Shown in pieces: positions 1 through 10,993 of a DNA stretch of 64,000 nucleotides (positions are counted from its first letter, which is position 1; every line of letters begins with the position of its first letter). This DNA is from Tetrapisispora phaffii CBS 4417. Taxonomy: Eukaryota; Ascomycota; Saccharomycetes; Saccharomycetales; Saccharomycetaceae. Under the pieces are notes generated by a model. The model was not told the origin of the DNA. It was given only the letters and a program-made list of their open reading frames with translations, and made no database searches. A program made the position numbers and the translations under genes. Where the stretch lies: positions 1,087,521 through 1,151,520 of the forward strand of contig NC_016521.1 of the NCBI RefSeq assembly GCF_000236905.1, read 5' to 3'.

Positions 1-367
1 CGGTACTTGAAATCAAAATTAATACTAAAGCAAGAACAATGTATGCAGTTTCCGGTTTTGCTAACGTAAATAGACGTTTTACATCTTTGAAGCCAGTATT
101 AGTAGATTCTTCGCTGGACAACTTTTCTAACTTTTGTTGAGTTTCAGTTAACTTTGTGTTGATGCCCTTAGATGATTCATTAGTTGAATTGAATCTAGTC
201 TGTTGCAAAATCATCGACTTGGATACTGATCTATTGAATGAAGCATGCAGATTTATAATGTTTTTCGTTTGAATAAGCTGTATTGCCTTAAGAGGATGTT
301 GGTATCTATGGAACGATCGTGTATACGACGGTTTTAAAATAGGATGAACCCTAACTAATCTTAACAT
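1..367 (-). CDS. MDL1: Mdl1-like mitochondrial ABC transporter, N-terminal part (runs off the window)
   Basis: The frame opens at an ATG at 365-367 and stays open to base 1, giving the first 122 residues. The N-terminus is rich in Arg, Ser and His and has almost no acidic residues for about 60 residues, as expected of a mitochondrial presequence. It is followed by GFKDVKRLFTLAKPE and a hydrophobic stretch (ALVLILISSS), the start of the first membrane helix of the Mdl1 half-transporter. Mdl1 is known as an inner-membrane ABC half-transporter linked to export of peptides from the matrix. The transporter core and nucleotide-binding domain lie outside the window. The neighbours SKG3 and EMG1 also flank MDL1 in S. 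cerevisiae, which supports MDL1 over its paralog MDL2. Identification is from motif recall and order, not alignment. Confidence 0.87.
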   Translation of the reverse strand, partial: MLRLVRVHPILKPSYTRSFHRYQHPLKAIQLIQTKNIINLHASFNRSVSKSMILQQTRFNSTNESSKGINTKLTETQQKLEKLSSEESTNTGFKDVKRLFTLAKPETAYIVLALVLILISST

Positions 368-1045
368 AATTTGAGAGAAGATATTTGATCAGCAAAGTAT
401 CTCATTCACAGTAGAACAAAGATGGGCAGTGTCTTGATAACTCTTGTTACCATTAAAAAGTTCAATTGATCAGGAAAGATTGAACAGAATTGTTAAGCAT
501 CCTTATATATATGTATCTATATATATATATTCTGCAGCTCTTGTTTAAAGGAAAAATTCATTTTGAAGCATGCATACTTTACCCGCAAACACTCGTTAAG
601 ATCCATTAATGGTGCCATACGACTCAAAAGCAATGAACATGTTAATAGCATGATAGTAATGAGATTGTTAGTAGTAATTGTTAATCTAATCATCATTTTT
701 GGTAACATATATATATATATATATATTGTTAAATAGTTAATATAAACGTTAGATGGTATTTATTTGAATTTAAGAAAGATATAGAAAGTAAACGAAAATA
801 AATTCAAATGAAGAAAATGGGTGACGTAGTGACGGCTATGAAAGAGTCAGGGAACCTTATCAAAAAGCCACTGTACATCCAACAATTGTTTCAGACTAAT
901 ATGATAATTTATTTGAAAAGAAATATAATGCAATATAAAAACAGTTTTGTCTTTTTTTTTTCCTTTTGATGCTTGCTATTAACTATAATACAATTTTGTG
1001 AAAATCTGAATCCTAATACTTTCTATGAAGTCAAGAGAGTACAAC
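368..1045. other. Intergenic: MDL1 promoter side and SKG3 3' side
   Basis: No gene seen. AT-rich, with TATATA runs near 504-530 and a (TA) run at about 708-726. Both flanking genes are on the minus strand, so this stretch holds the MDL1 promoter and the SKG3/CAF120 terminator. Confidence 0.6.
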
Positions 1046-4000
1046 TTATTGAGAATAAGGATTGTTGTTATTAGTAGTACCAGATGATGGCATGAACTGT
1101 GAAAACCCACCGCGTGGCTGTGGTTTCACTTTACCATTATTTACCATCTGTCTCTGTTGTTCCGGCATGTTGCCGCTATTTGGATCTCTGAACTGTCTAT
1201 TGCCATTTTGGTTCATTGGATTGAATGGCGGATTGCCTCTGTTATTAAATTGGCCTTGCGCTTGTGGTGGAGGGCGCGATTTATTAAATTGTCCATTTGT
1301 TTGGTAATTTTGCTGCATTGGATATGGTCTGCCTCCATTATTTTGGGGTTGAGATGGACTTGGTCTATTATAATATGGACCATTGTTCATGTTCTGGGCA
1401 GTGTGCATATTTGGATTCTGCATGTTTGGGTTATGAATGTTTGGATTGCGCATATTTAAATTTTGTTGCACGTTTGGATTATGCATGTTTGGATTACGCA
1501 TGTTTGGATTTGTGTGCATATTTGGCATGTTACCATATGGCTTTTGTGGCGAAATATTTGTTGGATGCCTAATTCTGTTGTTATACTGTTGTGGAGCGAG
1601 CTGTTGATTAAAATTAGGCGGAGCATGATCTGTTCTGCCAACCTGTTGAGGTTGATTGTTTTCTACTAATGATAACTTCTGATACATTGGTCCACCTGAC
1701 ATAGATATATTAGTGCTGTATTGTGGTTGACTCAATGGCTGTTTGTTATTAACGTTGACTGGGGATTCGACACTTCTATTAGGAGGATATTCATTTGCCA
1801 TAACGTAGTCATTCACAGAATGAGAACTATTATTACCATCTTTATTGTTAAACATATAATTTGGAGTTGGTTTATCATTTGATTCAGAGGCATATATGTT
1901 ATTCTGTTCGACAAAATCAGGGTCAAAAATATTATCCGTTTTAGCAACACTAGAAGCAGTTAATGAATTTTGATAGTCGTCTTGTTGAAATGAAGTAGTG
2001 CTGCCACCAATTTGACTGATTCTTCTGCTTAATTCAACAAGATCATTATCTTCTTCGTCATCCATAGGGTATGGGTTTCTAGAAGTTTGATTATTACCCC
2101 TTTGTGCAGAGTTCACGGAACTACTCGAGTCGTCAATATCTGATATTTCAAATGTTTTGCTCTTTGAATGGCCTACGTATCGTTCATATGCACCAGCATT
2201 ACTTCCATTAATGGGAACTTGAATACTTTGTGGTACAGTTTTGTCCAAAGTAATCTGAGATCTTCCAAATGGTGAGGTGGAATATTTTTCATAGACATCA
2301 CCGAGGTCGGATGTTATGGATTGATTATTAACACCATGAGAAATTTTAGCATTTGAGTTATATTCGGCATCTTGGACAGATTTTCTCCCAGTAGATGCTG
2401 CCTCAAACGGTACATTCGAAGATTTCTGTTGATTGTTACTTACATTCATATTTAAACTGTTTTCATTTTGTTGAGACGTGAGATTCTTAGTAAAATTAGT
2501 ATTATCATTGTTGTAAGGAGATAAATTTTCCTTTTCACTGTTTTTAATGTCTGTTCTCGCCGGATTAAGTTCTCTGTTAGTAGCAGTTTTGTTCTTTTTA
2601 CTTGACTCATTAAAGTTGGTATTGATAGGACTATTTAAATTGGATGAGGTCTTCCTACTGCCGGGATTATTTGGAAAAAATTGGGTCGAGCCTGGTAATG
2701 GTGAATTACAGTTACCGAATAACTCAGAAGATCCAATCACGGGAGTTGCTATATCAGATGTCAAACTTGAAGAAGAACCGGTACCTGCATAACCTTGAGA
2801 AATTTTTTTTGCTAAAATGTCTTTAATAGCATCTCTCCACATCATATTTGTCCAATCCATATTTGTTGAAGAATTTGCAATTGGATAAATATCTTCTGCG
2901 TTTAAGTAGTAAATATGAGGTAACGTTGGTAACCCGAATAACAATGAGGACGGGTCATCCTTACTTGCAATTAACTTCTTTGGTCTACCATATAATCTGA
3001 ATGTATTCATTGTCGGAATAATAAATCTGATAACAGTGTCATAACCGGGTACAGCTTGATGTTTTTCGGGCATTATAAAAATATCAACATCTTGTTGTGA
3101 ATCTACTGATTTTTTACTGGAGCCATTGCTGAAAGCGATTGAACCTTCCAGCTTGATAATTGTCGAACTATCGATGAGTTGTGTTGAACTTGGATAAACT
3201 GTATAGACTGCTCTGGCATCCAAAACTGTAGCCATAGCATTGACTTTTTTTGTTTTCTTTTCACTTTCGAAGAAACTAATCTTCCCTTTTGGTTGTTTCT
3301 TTTTACCTGATGACTGAGAAATCACAGCGTAACAACGTTTCCATGGCATACCAGCACCAAATCTTACACTGACCCAATCTTCGTAGTCAAATTTAGTATC
3401 AGCCAACACAACTTTAATGTCACCTAATTTTGAGCCTCTGCTGGATAAGAAAGCAGCGGTATAAGCTTCTTGTAGAGCAGTACACTCGAATAAACTTAAT
3501 CTAATGGCTGCATTCCATTTGTTGAATGAATCCTTATCACTAAACTTCAAGAAATATCTGTTCTTCAAAGTCGTTGATACTGCGAGTACATGTTCTAACT
3601 TTTGGTTGGATTCCGTAACAACGCTATCTGAAGAATTCAATGGTTTCATAATCGAGTCTGTGAAATTGATATAAGTTGGCTTCGAAGCTACGTCTTTTAA
3701 ATCATTGCCGACTTCTGCCAACTCGTTTGCACCCCACAGTGCCAGCTGTGTTCCAATCAACACACCATACACTTCTTTCCAAATTCTGTTTGCTTGTGTA
3801 CCATCATTTTTCAAATCATGCAAAATCAAAAAAACACCTTCTTGGTACCTTCTATGCGCCTGTGCAGCTAGTAAAGTTACAATTGGAATTAATTCTGGAG
3901 ATAACGTAGATGAGACAGTCGGTAGCGAAAGTTCATGATCTGCAGACGAATCATTTGTCAAGTATGCATTTTTTTTTAACTTTGAATTCAAATTAGACGA

Positions 4001-4117
4001 TGACCACGATTTCTTTAAACTTGGCGATGGAGAATCCGACGACTGCGATGTCCTACTAAAGACCCTCGGTGGAGATGGAATCTCCGGAGTCTTTGAACCA
4101 GAGAATAGTCTTCTCAT
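1046..4117 (-). CDS. SKG3/CAF120: Skg3/Caf120-type PH-domain protein
   Basis: A 1023-residue protein starting at the ATG at 4115-4117. The first 75 residues are Ser-rich. Residues about 80-420 form the folded part, with pleckstrin-homology-like sequence (GVLIGTQLALWGANEL, and a second block around FGAGMPWKRCYAVISQSSGKK). The remaining 600 residues are low-complexity Asn/Ser/Gln sequence ending in a Pro/Asn/Gln-rich tail. S. cerevisiae has two such paralogs, Caf120 (associated with CCR4-NOT) and Skg3 (bud-site/cell-wall related); neighbouring MDL1 and EMG1 point to the SKG3 position. About residues 860-910 carry degenerate Asn-Pro-Asn-Met repeats. The length matches the family (about 1,030-1,060). 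The biochemical role of the family is poorly defined. Confidence 0.88.
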   Translation of the reverse strand: MRRLFSGSKTPEIPSPPRVFSRTSQSSDSPSPSLKKSWSSSNLNSKLKKNAYLTNDSSADHELSLPTVSSTLSPELIPIVTLLAAQAHRRYQEGVFLILHDLKNDGTQANRIWKEVYGVLIGTQLALWGANELAEVGNDLKDVASKPTYINFTDSIMKPLNSSDSVVTESNQKLEHVLAVSTTLKNRYFLKFSDKDSFNKWNAAIRLSLFECTALQEAYTAAFLSSRGSKLGDIKVVLADTKFDYEDWVSVRFGAGMPWKRCYAVISQSSGKKKQPKGKISFFESEKKTKKVNAMATVLDARAVYTVYPSSTQLIDSSTIIKLEGSIAFSNGSSKKSVDSQQDVDIFIMPEKHQAVPGYDTVIRFIIPTMNTFRLYGRPKKLIASKDDPSSLLFGLPTLPHIYYLNAEDIYPIANSSTNMDWTNMMWRDAIKDILAKKISQGYAGTGSSSSLTSDIATPVIGSSELFGNCNSPLPGSTQFFPNNPGSRKTSSNLNSPINTNFNESSKKNKTATNRELNPARTDIKNSEKENLSPYNNDNTNFTKNLTSQQNENSLNMNVSNNQQKSSNVPFEAASTGRKSVQDAEYNSNAKISHGVNNQSITSDLGDVYEKYSTSPFGRSQITLDKTVPQSIQVPINGSNAGAYERYVGHSKSKTFEISDIDDSSSSVNSAQRGNNQTSRNPYPMDDEEDNDLVELSRRISQIGGSTTSFQQDDYQNSLTASSVAKTDNIFDPDFVEQNNIYASESNDKPTPNYMFNNKDGNNSSHSVNDYVMANEYPPNRSVESPVNVNNKQPLSQPQYSTNISMSGGPMYQKLSLVENNQPQQVGRTDHAPPNFNQQLAPQQYNNRIRHPTNISPQKPYGNMPNMHTNPNMRNPNMHNPNVQQNLNMRNPNIHNPNMQNPNMHTAQNMNNGPYYNRPSPSQPQNNGGRPYPMQQNYQTNGQFNKSRPPPQAQGQFNNRGNPPFNPMNQNGNRQFRDPNSGNMPEQQRQMVNNGKVKPQPRGGFSQFMPSSGTTNNNNPYSQ

Positions 4118-5372
4118 AGTTTTAAATATATATTATTATTGTGTATGTGTGAGAGAGATGAATATCCTGTGTTTTTTTATCCAAAAAAAATTATTCCAAT
4201 TTAAATCACCACCAGTTAATCCTAGTATATATTACACGATAGGAGGTCTTATAAACGTATTCAGTCCAATCCCGCAATCATAATGGCTCCTTATTAAATA
4301 GTCTTACACTTATATATAATAGATATCAACAGTTTATATATCACCATCTTAGTACTGATTTATCCGATTACTCTTTCTCTCATATTTGCCGTATGCCATG
4401 ATTACCCTTTTAGTGCAGCATTCCCGTTCTTCGAGGCAGCAAGCAGAAACAATCCTTTTTCTCTCTGCGCAGTGGTCTACGGAAAAGGCTCCCGATTTCC
4501 TTTTCCGGTTTCCTTTTGTTTGTTTTTATCGACAAATCGCAGTGTGGACCGACCGTTTTAGGACATCGGTGTCCCTTTTGGGAAATACCAGTGTTAGTTT
4601 TAATGCCCTCCGCCAAATAGTGACTAAGTCAAATTAGGATGCACACAACAGCTTGAAAGTGGGCAGTGCCATGGCCTTGTAACGATTAGTCAAAAGTTGT
4701 TCTGGCGTTAATGGTGGTGGACCCTTGTATGTGTATGTATGTGTGTGGGGGAACCGGCAGACGTTGGGCAGTCGATCAAAGATCACTCTGAGGAGAGAAA
4801 AAAAAAGTACGTCAGTGCTCTCTATTGTTGGCCGTATGCAGAACATCCGTCTTGCTTTCCATGTCCTGCCTACCGATTTGCAGGTCCGTAGAATGCACAT
4901 GATTGTCCTTTTGCTCTGATAAAGATTGACCACACACGTGAATTGTGGAATGCTGTTCTGCCTGGGTGAAAGACTGCAAATCGTTGGGAGCGTAGACGAG
5001 ATTTGATCGTGAACACACGAACACTCCTTTTCAATGAGGCATCCACTGCTGTATTCCTATGCACTTGCGCATACAGTTACCAGACTCCTCTGCGAGACAT
5101 GAATGTCTACTTGCTTCGCTGTGTGTCACAATTACGGGGAGCGCGACACTTCTGTGTGTCGTCCAACACTAAAAAATACTCTTTTGATGTGTTCAGCGTT
5201 ACAATCAGTCTCTGCAGTTATGTATGATTGCATAGCAAATATATAATCTGTTGTATTTATATGCAGATGTTTTAGTTGTACAGTGTTATCTATTTATATA
5301 AATGAATCTATGTTATTCTTTTTTGTCTCCATTGAATAAGGTTTCTCGCTCATCAGAACCTTTCTATTGAAC
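4118..5372. other. Intergenic upstream of SKG3, downstream of EMG1
   Basis: No gene supported over about 1.25 kb. Bases about 4400-5150 are visibly richer in G+C than the flanks and contain short open frames on both strands without any recognisable protein. The region lies between two minus-strand genes, so it should hold the SKG3 promoter and EMG1 terminator. Confidence 0.5.
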
Positions 5373-6134
5373 TCACAAGATCTTCCAAGCGTCCTCAGCA
5401 CCATGACAGAATTTTGAGCATGCCACAGATGCACTCAATGGATAGTTGGATAAACCGATCTTCTCATCGACGAATTCATCAGCGAATGTGTCCTTTCCTC
5501 TAGCCATTGCACCAACGAATACACAAATACTTTCATCCTCTTCGAGGTTCTTCTCGATATAATCCTGGACTCTGACGACCTCAGCGTCGTATGATAATGT
5601 GACTTTGCGGCACTTGGTTGGTAAATGGTCTGTTACTGGGTTCTTAATGACTTTTAATAGCTTTTCTTCCGAATTGACGGATCTAATAGACAGTTTGTGC
5701 AATAGTTGAACCATTAGACCGGAAAATCTCTTGAACGTTCTTGGAATACGGACTGTTGGGTTCACCTCAATCAAAACACCTCGACTGGTCTGGATGTATA
5801 CTTGTAATTTGCCCGCCTTGTTGATCGGAGAGTCCAACAGCGTTAACAAACATTGATGTGTGATATCTGGACGAGCTTCACTGATATCTCTATCCATTTT
5901 CTTCAATAGACCTTGATGGTCATCGCAATTCAGCAGCACGTATTTGTCACCACCTGGACGGGAAGAAGGGATTTTGTGGGTCTCCAACGATGCCTGGGAT
6001 AAGACAACAATAAGTCTCTGCGTATTCTTATCTTTAGAATTCAACACACTTGGCGCCTTTGGAACTAATGAAGCTGGCAATGCTTCTTGCTCGCCTGCTC
6101 TGATAGCATCTCTGACTCTCGAATCTTCAACCAT
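5373..6134 (-). CDS. EMG1: Emg1/Nep1 rRNA pseudouridine N1-methyltransferase
   Basis: A 253-residue protein, the same size as yeast Emg1 (252). Emg1 is a SPOUT-class enzyme that methylates N1 of a pseudouridine in 18S rRNA (position 1191 in S. cerevisiae) and is needed for 40S assembly in the nucleolus. Visible family features are [13 protein letters not shown] near residue 42, [19 protein letters not shown] near 90, [19 protein letters not shown] near 125, the S-adenosylmethionine pocket [10 protein letters not shown] near 207, and the C-terminal [16 protein letters not shown]. The start is the first ATG of the frame. Upstream DNA carries a PAC box (6293-6300), as expected for a ribosome-biogenesis gene, and diverges from LCD1. 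Confidence 0.97.
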   Translation of the reverse strand: MVEDSRVRDAIRAGEQEALPASLVPKAPSVLNSKDKNTQRLIVVLSQASLETHKIPSSRPGGDKYVLLNCDDHQGLLKKMDRDISEARPDITHQCLLTLLDSPINKAGKLQVYIQTSRGVLIEVNPTVRIPRTFKRFSGLMVQLLHKLSIRSVNSEEKLLKVIKNPVTDHLPTKCRKVTLSYDAEVVRVQDYIEKNLEEDESICVFVGAMARGKDTFADEFVDEKIGLSNYPLSASVACSKFCHGAEDAWKIL

Positions 6135-6873
6135 TGTTCGTAGTCTATTGCGTTACGCTTTCCTAATTTCAATCGTGAGCAGACAAAACAAGACTCGCTG
6201 ATTGCAGCTATACCTCCAACTTAACTCATTCAAACACTCTTAAAACTAACTTAATTTGCAGTATTCATTATGTTTAAATTACAAATTTTCTTCTCATCGC
6301 AAATTTTCCAGTGTAAACAGTCACCCGACACGAAGGGCTGCTAGTTAAGAAACAAAGACCTTTAAATTAGGTGAAGATATCGGAAAGACAGAGTGCATCT
6401 CTAACAATTATAAGTAACTATAGTTGTAATGTGCATGGAGTGCATCTGTGTTTAAGTTAAATACTCGGTTGGGAGGTAAGAAACCATATTGAAGACTTGT
6501 ATGCATTGTTTTGACTCCCTGCTGATTGGGAAGAGGGGTCATTTAACTCTGTGCCATTGTTCTGTTGCTAGCTTTCTATCTGTAAGGCATCGCTAAATTT
6601 GCATATGGTATCAGGTTTATATAATTATCTTGGGAATATTGGATTGTTTGCACCATAAGTAGGCTACTTGTTGGTAACTCTCTGTTGTGTATATTTTTAA
6701 TTAGAAACTGTTTGGATTTTGGCTTCCTAATATTTTGCGACATCTTATATTTCTTAATTTTTCGAAACATAAAATGATTGTTTATAAAAAGTACCACTTG
6801 AGAACTAGTCACTGTTTCTACAATATAAGGATCGGTAAGATAAAAGTTAGGTTGGTAGCAATTTACAGGAGCG
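6135..6873. other. Divergent intergenic region between EMG1 and LCD1
   Basis: A shared promoter region of about 740 bp. The EMG1 side holds a PAC motif and AAATTTTC stretches (annotated separately). A 78-codon minus-strand open frame at 6576-6812 has no recognisable features and is not called. Confidence 0.55.
6283..6310 (-). promoter_or_regulatory. PAC/RRPE-type ribosome-biogenesis promoter element of EMG1
   Basis: CTCATCGC at 6293-6300 is the reverse complement of the PAC box GCGATGAG. It is flanked directly by AAATTTTC on both sides (6283-6290 and 6301-6308), close to the RRPE core. It lies about 160 bp upstream of the EMG1 ATG. PAC and RRPE are bound by Dot6/Tod6 and Stb3 and mark ribosome-biogenesis genes, which fits EMG1. 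Confidence 0.65.
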
Positions 6874-9144
6874 ATGTCATTTGATGAAGGGTTTTCGTCC
6901 GATGACGATGACTTGCTTTTAGAATTGAAATCGAAACCGCCAAGAGCAACTCAAATAGCTGCAAACACACAACCAACTCAAATCCCGATAGTTAATACCA
7001 ATGATCCAGTAGGTACTGAATTAACAAATTTGCAAATGCAACTCACTGCTGCTCAAGGTGAAGCAAGCATGCTGCGAGATAAAATTAAATTACTGAATCA
7101 AGAGAAGGATGAGGATAATAAATTAAGAAATATAACTAAACAGAATTTAGCAGAACATCATATTGGAGAATTGCGCAAACTACAAAGTGAAATACAATCA
7201 TTGCAAGATGAGAATAAGTTTTTATTAATTGAAAGTAAGCGGTTAAGTTCCAAAAATAGTCATCATACAAAAAATACTGAACGTAGACAGGAATCCTCTT
7301 CGTCAACAGCATCATTTAACGTGCATTCGAATAATGTCACAGCTGTAAACGACTCAGCAGGAAACACCACTGTTTCTTCGAACTCTCCGATATTGAAAAA
7401 ACGTAAGATAGAAGAGTCTTTGTTACTTTCTCCTAACGATGATGTACTGAAAGTAAATTCTACCATTGTTCTTCCAGATGAAATTGGTTTGTATGTGGAT
7501 TCACTTTTAGCCTTTAAGATAACAGGTATTGATCTAACGGTTATAGAGATACTGAACAAAATAAAATTAGACTATATCGACGATTATCAATTTGAAACCT
7601 TTCACAAATCTAGAGATGAATCGATAGGAAAATCCCTAGTGCAGTTGCTACTAGCATCTAAAATCACTATGTCATTAGACATCATGATAGATAATCTATT
7701 AGAAAATCTGGCTATACTCATAAAGGAAATTACATTAAATAAACGAGAGTCAAAATTGGCTGTTCCTTTTCTAGTGGCATTAATGTACAAGGCTGTTTCA
7801 TTTCGGCCTAGTGCTGTTCACAATTTAGCTTTAAAGGATTTGTTCTTTTTCTTATGTGATCTAGTTAAAAAGTATCAACATGTACTCAAATGTTCACTAC
7901 ATGAGTCTCCGCTAGACCTTAACGTCCAGCCTGCTATTTTTCAATACGAATTGATTGATTCTTTGGTAGTATTATATTCATTTGATTTATTGGAAATGAC
8001 ATTTAGAATATTACAGCTTCAATCAGATGAAGTTTTGCAGGACTTTTTTGATAAAGATATCATTAAGAATATTGAATTGATATATAAGCTAGCATTACCA
8101 ATTTCTTTTCTTCCTATCTCAAATATAGTTATAAATGCTGTTGAGATAATAAACCTTTTATCTACAATGTGTCTGACCATTAAGCTGAATAGCAAAATAG
8201 AACTAATATCATCAAAATGGTGGAGAGATTGCACCACAAGATTATATGACATATTGAATAAGAATGTAAGTAACCAGAATGATAATTCTCTAGATAATAA
8301 ATCACTTTATCTGTCGAAATATTTTAATTGTTTTGGTCTAATACGAAACATAGGTGATAATAGCATTGCTAGATTTATATCTGACTTAATTGATGTGGAT
8401 AGCTTACGAAGTGTTCCAAGAGTTATTTCCAAAGATGATATCCTGGAGATATCGACGGATTTCACACTAAACAGTGAGTTGGAAAAGCTCTTCCTTCAAC
8501 TTAAGGACGAAATATTAAGCACCATCGATGACTTGATGAAAGTGTATGATACTTCTACTGATATAATTAATACCGAGCTACTAATTCAATTAACTAAGAT
8601 GATGTCAGAAGAACAAAATTTAATGATAAGCAAATACATTGTTCAAATATCGATGAACTTGGATGTAAGATGTAATTTAATTGAACATTATCTGACTCTT
8701 ATTTACAAACTATGGGCATGTCATGAAGACAAGTTAAATTCCATGCAAATTAAAGATAAAATCCAAAGTGAATTAGTGACGTCGTTATGGAGGGTAGTTG
8801 TATCTCATGTCGAGAAAAAACGATGGGGTTATGAATTAGATTCTCCCGAGCAATTGAATAGCTCAAAGGAATTGGAAGTTTATAACCAAGGAGATTTAGT
8901 GGAACAGTTTGCTGAATTAGAGTTAGAAGACGATATACTTTTATATCAAGACGTCTTTGAAGATATGCCAAATTATGTTAGGGAAGAAATAATGAAGGAT
9001 GCGGCAGAACACTATCCAAGGATAATTCAAATTAAATACGGTGAAATATACCAAGAAATGGCTAAAAATATTCTGGAAACGAAGTTAGAGATTTCCACAT
9101 CAATGGAAGATATAGATTCCATATATTTAACAATGGGAAACTAA
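6874..9144 (+). CDS. LCD1: Lcd1/Ddc2 checkpoint protein (ATRIP homolog)
   Basis: A 756-residue protein, against 747 in S. cerevisiae. Ddc2 is the obligate partner of the Mec1 (ATR) kinase, which it brings to RPA-coated single-stranded DNA. The sequence opens with an acidic FSSDDDDLLLEL motif, the conserved RPA-binding start. A coiled coil follows at about residues 50-125 (rich in Leu, Glu, Lys and Gln, including GEASMLRDKIKLLN). There is a basic KKRKIEE nuclear-localisation-like patch near 173, then a long helical-repeat C-terminal domain including KLAVPFLVALMYKAVSFRPS and RSVPRVISKDDI, ending in DSIYLTMGN as in the yeast protein. The start is the first ATG, which keeps the acidic motif. LCD1 beside RPL37 matches S. 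cerevisiae YDR499W-YDR500C. Confidence 0.95.
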   Translation: MSFDEGFSSDDDDLLLELKSKPPRATQIAANTQPTQIPIVNTNDPVGTELTNLQMQLTAAQGEASMLRDKIKLLNQEKDEDNKLRNITKQNLAEHHIGELRKLQSEIQSLQDENKFLLIESKRLSSKNSHHTKNTERRQESSSSTASFNVHSNNVTAVNDSAGNTTVSSNSPILKKRKIEESLLLSPNDDVLKVNSTIVLPDEIGLYVDSLLAFKITGIDLTVIEILNKIKLDYIDDYQFETFHKSRDESIGKSLVQLLLASKITMSLDIMIDNLLENLAILIKEITLNKRESKLAVPFLVALMYKAVSFRPSAVHNLALKDLFFFLCDLVKKYQHVLKCSLHESPLDLNVQPAIFQYELIDSLVVLYSFDLLEMTFRILQLQSDEVLQDFFDKDIIKNIELIYKLALPISFLPISNIVINAVEIINLLSTMCLTIKLNSKIELISSKWWRDCTTRLYDILNKNVSNQNDNSLDNKSLYLSKYFNCFGLIRNIGDNSIARFISDLIDVDSLRSVPRVISKDDILEISTDFTLNSELEKLFLQLKDEILSTIDDLMKVYDTSTDIINTELLIQLTKMMSEEQNLMISKYIVQISMNLDVRCNLIEHYLTLIYKLWACHEDKLNSMQIKDKIQSELVTSLWRVVVSHVEKKRWGYELDSPEQLNSSKELEVYNQGDLVEQFAELELEDDILLYQDVFEDMPNYVREEIMKDAAEHYPRIIQIKYGEIYQEMAKNILETKLEISTSMEDIDSIYLTMGN

Positions 9145-9334
9145 GAAATGAGATTGCATATTTAAATAATTTACATATAGAAATTTAACACAAATTTATA
9201 CTTAAAATAATGAATTATGATATAATTGTATTTATTGAAGTCTTACACAAATTTTTAAAAGATTAATCCTTATATAATATCTTTCACATTAGGAAAAATT
9301 ATAGTTAATTATATTTTAAATCTTTTTGTAAAAT

Positions 9335-10156
9335 TTACTCAGACTTGGAAGCAGTACCAGTTTGGAAACCGTTCTTGAATCTTCTAGAGACGTATTTCAA
9401 GTATTGCATTCTACCAGTACCGGTGGTGTGTCTTCTCTTAGCCTTGGAACCCCAGTTGTAAGATCTAGTCTTGGCAGCTGGATAACCACAGGCAGCACAA
9501 GTTTTCTTTTGGACATGGAATGAACGACGACCACATCTGTTACACAAAGTGTGAGATTTGTTGTGACGCTTACCGAATGAAGGAGTACCCTCTATATTAA
9601 ATTAGGTTGATCTTGAATGTGTTCCGAGAACAGAACTTTTATTCAAAAGAAAAACAATTATGTTAGTAAACTGGTTTAACTTGTGAACCATGTAAATGAA
9701 ATGAAAAATAAAAAGCATATCTTAAAAATAACAGTATGTGCAATTGCAAAGCACCAGAAACTGATGACCTAAAAGATTCCAATGCTTCATTATCCTGTAC
9801 TTTCAGCATTACAGATACGCAACTTTGTCATATTCTTATGGAGTGTGTGATCCCAACTTATATTATTATCCATTATATAATAATCCCATACAGCATTAAT
9901 GCCAAATACTTGAATATTGATTCTTCCATCTTCGACGTAAAGCATGTATCAGTAACGTAATCTTAATAGATAGTATAGGTCAACATAGTCATCATGATCT
10001 TTATACTCTCCTTGGTGTGCGATTTGACCTGTATGAGATCCTTAGAAGTCTACCACAATTGCATTGTCTACTGTATATTATCATTCTATTTTATTTTTGT
10101 CTGTTCATTTAACATTGATTTAACTATAATCATAAATCTTAGTACATACTACCCAT
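9335..10156 (-). CDS. RPL37: 60S ribosomal protein eL37, with one intron
   Basis: Exon 2 is 9335-9591 and exon 1 only seven bases (10150-10156, ATGGGTA); joined they encode 87 residues starting [20 protein letters not shown]. Intron 9592-10149 is 558 nt, with a consensus 5' site GTATGT (10144-10149), branch site TACTAAC (plus-strand 9662-9668) and TAG acceptor (9592-9594). The split after codon position 1 of Lys3 restores the frame exactly. The protein has the eL37 zinc-ribbon cysteines, CNRCG and CAACG, and the basic tail [16 protein letters not shown]. It is a structural component of the large ribosomal subunit. S. cerevisiae keeps two copies (RPL37A/B), next to EMG1 and LCD1 respectively; both neighbours are present here. 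Confidence 0.96.
9592..10149 (-). other. RPL37 intron
   Basis: A 558-nt spliceosomal intron bounded by GTATGT and TAG, with TACTAAC 68 nt or so before the acceptor. It is AT-rich. Two open frames on the opposite strand (9736-9960, 9994-10197) have no protein-like features. No intronic snoRNA boxes were recognised. Confidence 0.93.
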
Positions 10157-10922
10157 CTTTGCTTATATGTTTCTTGTGTAGTTTGGTTGGAATGTAACAA
10201 CAGAGAAGACAGAAAACAGTAATGACCTCTTTTATATAAGTAAAACACTATGTTCAAATATACAAACGTTTTAATCAAGTGATAGTGAAATTAGAATACA
10301 AATTTTAGCATAGAATAGTAACCAAATAAAAGTCAAAGCCTTAGGGAGAACTAATAATCACAGCATAGTGAGAGAACATTAATTACAGAAACCATTTGAA
10401 TGAAAAGTTTAGTTTTTCAGTGACGAGCTTGCGACTACAGAAATTTTTCAGTGATGGGGGCGGCGCTGGCAAAGCGCCAGGCAGAGTGCTAGGCAGAGCT
10501 CATAAAAAAGTGCTACGCTCGCCAGCCTATCTATACGTGCTCTCCATACTATTCCTTCTGAAAAGAGATCCATCCTCTCCAGTGCAGCAAGATCCGGAAG
10601 GCGTGAGCGCAGCAAACAGAGAGTCAGAACACAACGAGTGCAACAGTTCATGAGCCAGCAAAGTGTCCCGTTACAAACATCGGTTGGTACTCAGCAAATA
10701 AGCCCACCCAGTGCCCTACCCCTCCACTGGCCTGTAGCTCTGCCTACCTAACCACTCTTTCTAGACAGAACTCCAGAAAGAGATATGGCGTCGCTTCACA
10801 GCAGCCTGGCGTTCCCGCACCACATGGCGTCTTTGCCGGGCTGCTCCCAAATCAGTCTTGCGGGACCGCCGGAAACCAAAGACAAAATTAAAAATTAAAA
10901 ATCGGGAAACCCGAAAGGGACG

Positions 10923-10962
10923 ATGTCTGGGTGGTAAGCCAGAAAGTTTCAATGTCTGGGTG
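10923..10962 (+). promoter_or_regulatory. Two Rap1-like sites
   Basis: ATGTCTGGGTG occurs twice, at 10923-10933 and 10952-10962, 29 bp apart on the same strand. Each matches the Rap1 core TGTNNGGGTG. Rap1 pairs are typical of ribosomal-protein promoters, but these are about 770 bp from the RPL37 ATG and only about 330 bp from TOS4, so which gene they serve is unclear. Confidence 0.4.
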
Positions 10963-10993
10963 TTTGGGTTTTCCCATCCAGCAGTCACGCAAG

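Noticed and set aside
9736..10197. Two plus-strand open frames opposite RPL37
   Set aside because: They lie within the RPL37 intron and are AT-rich shadows without protein features.
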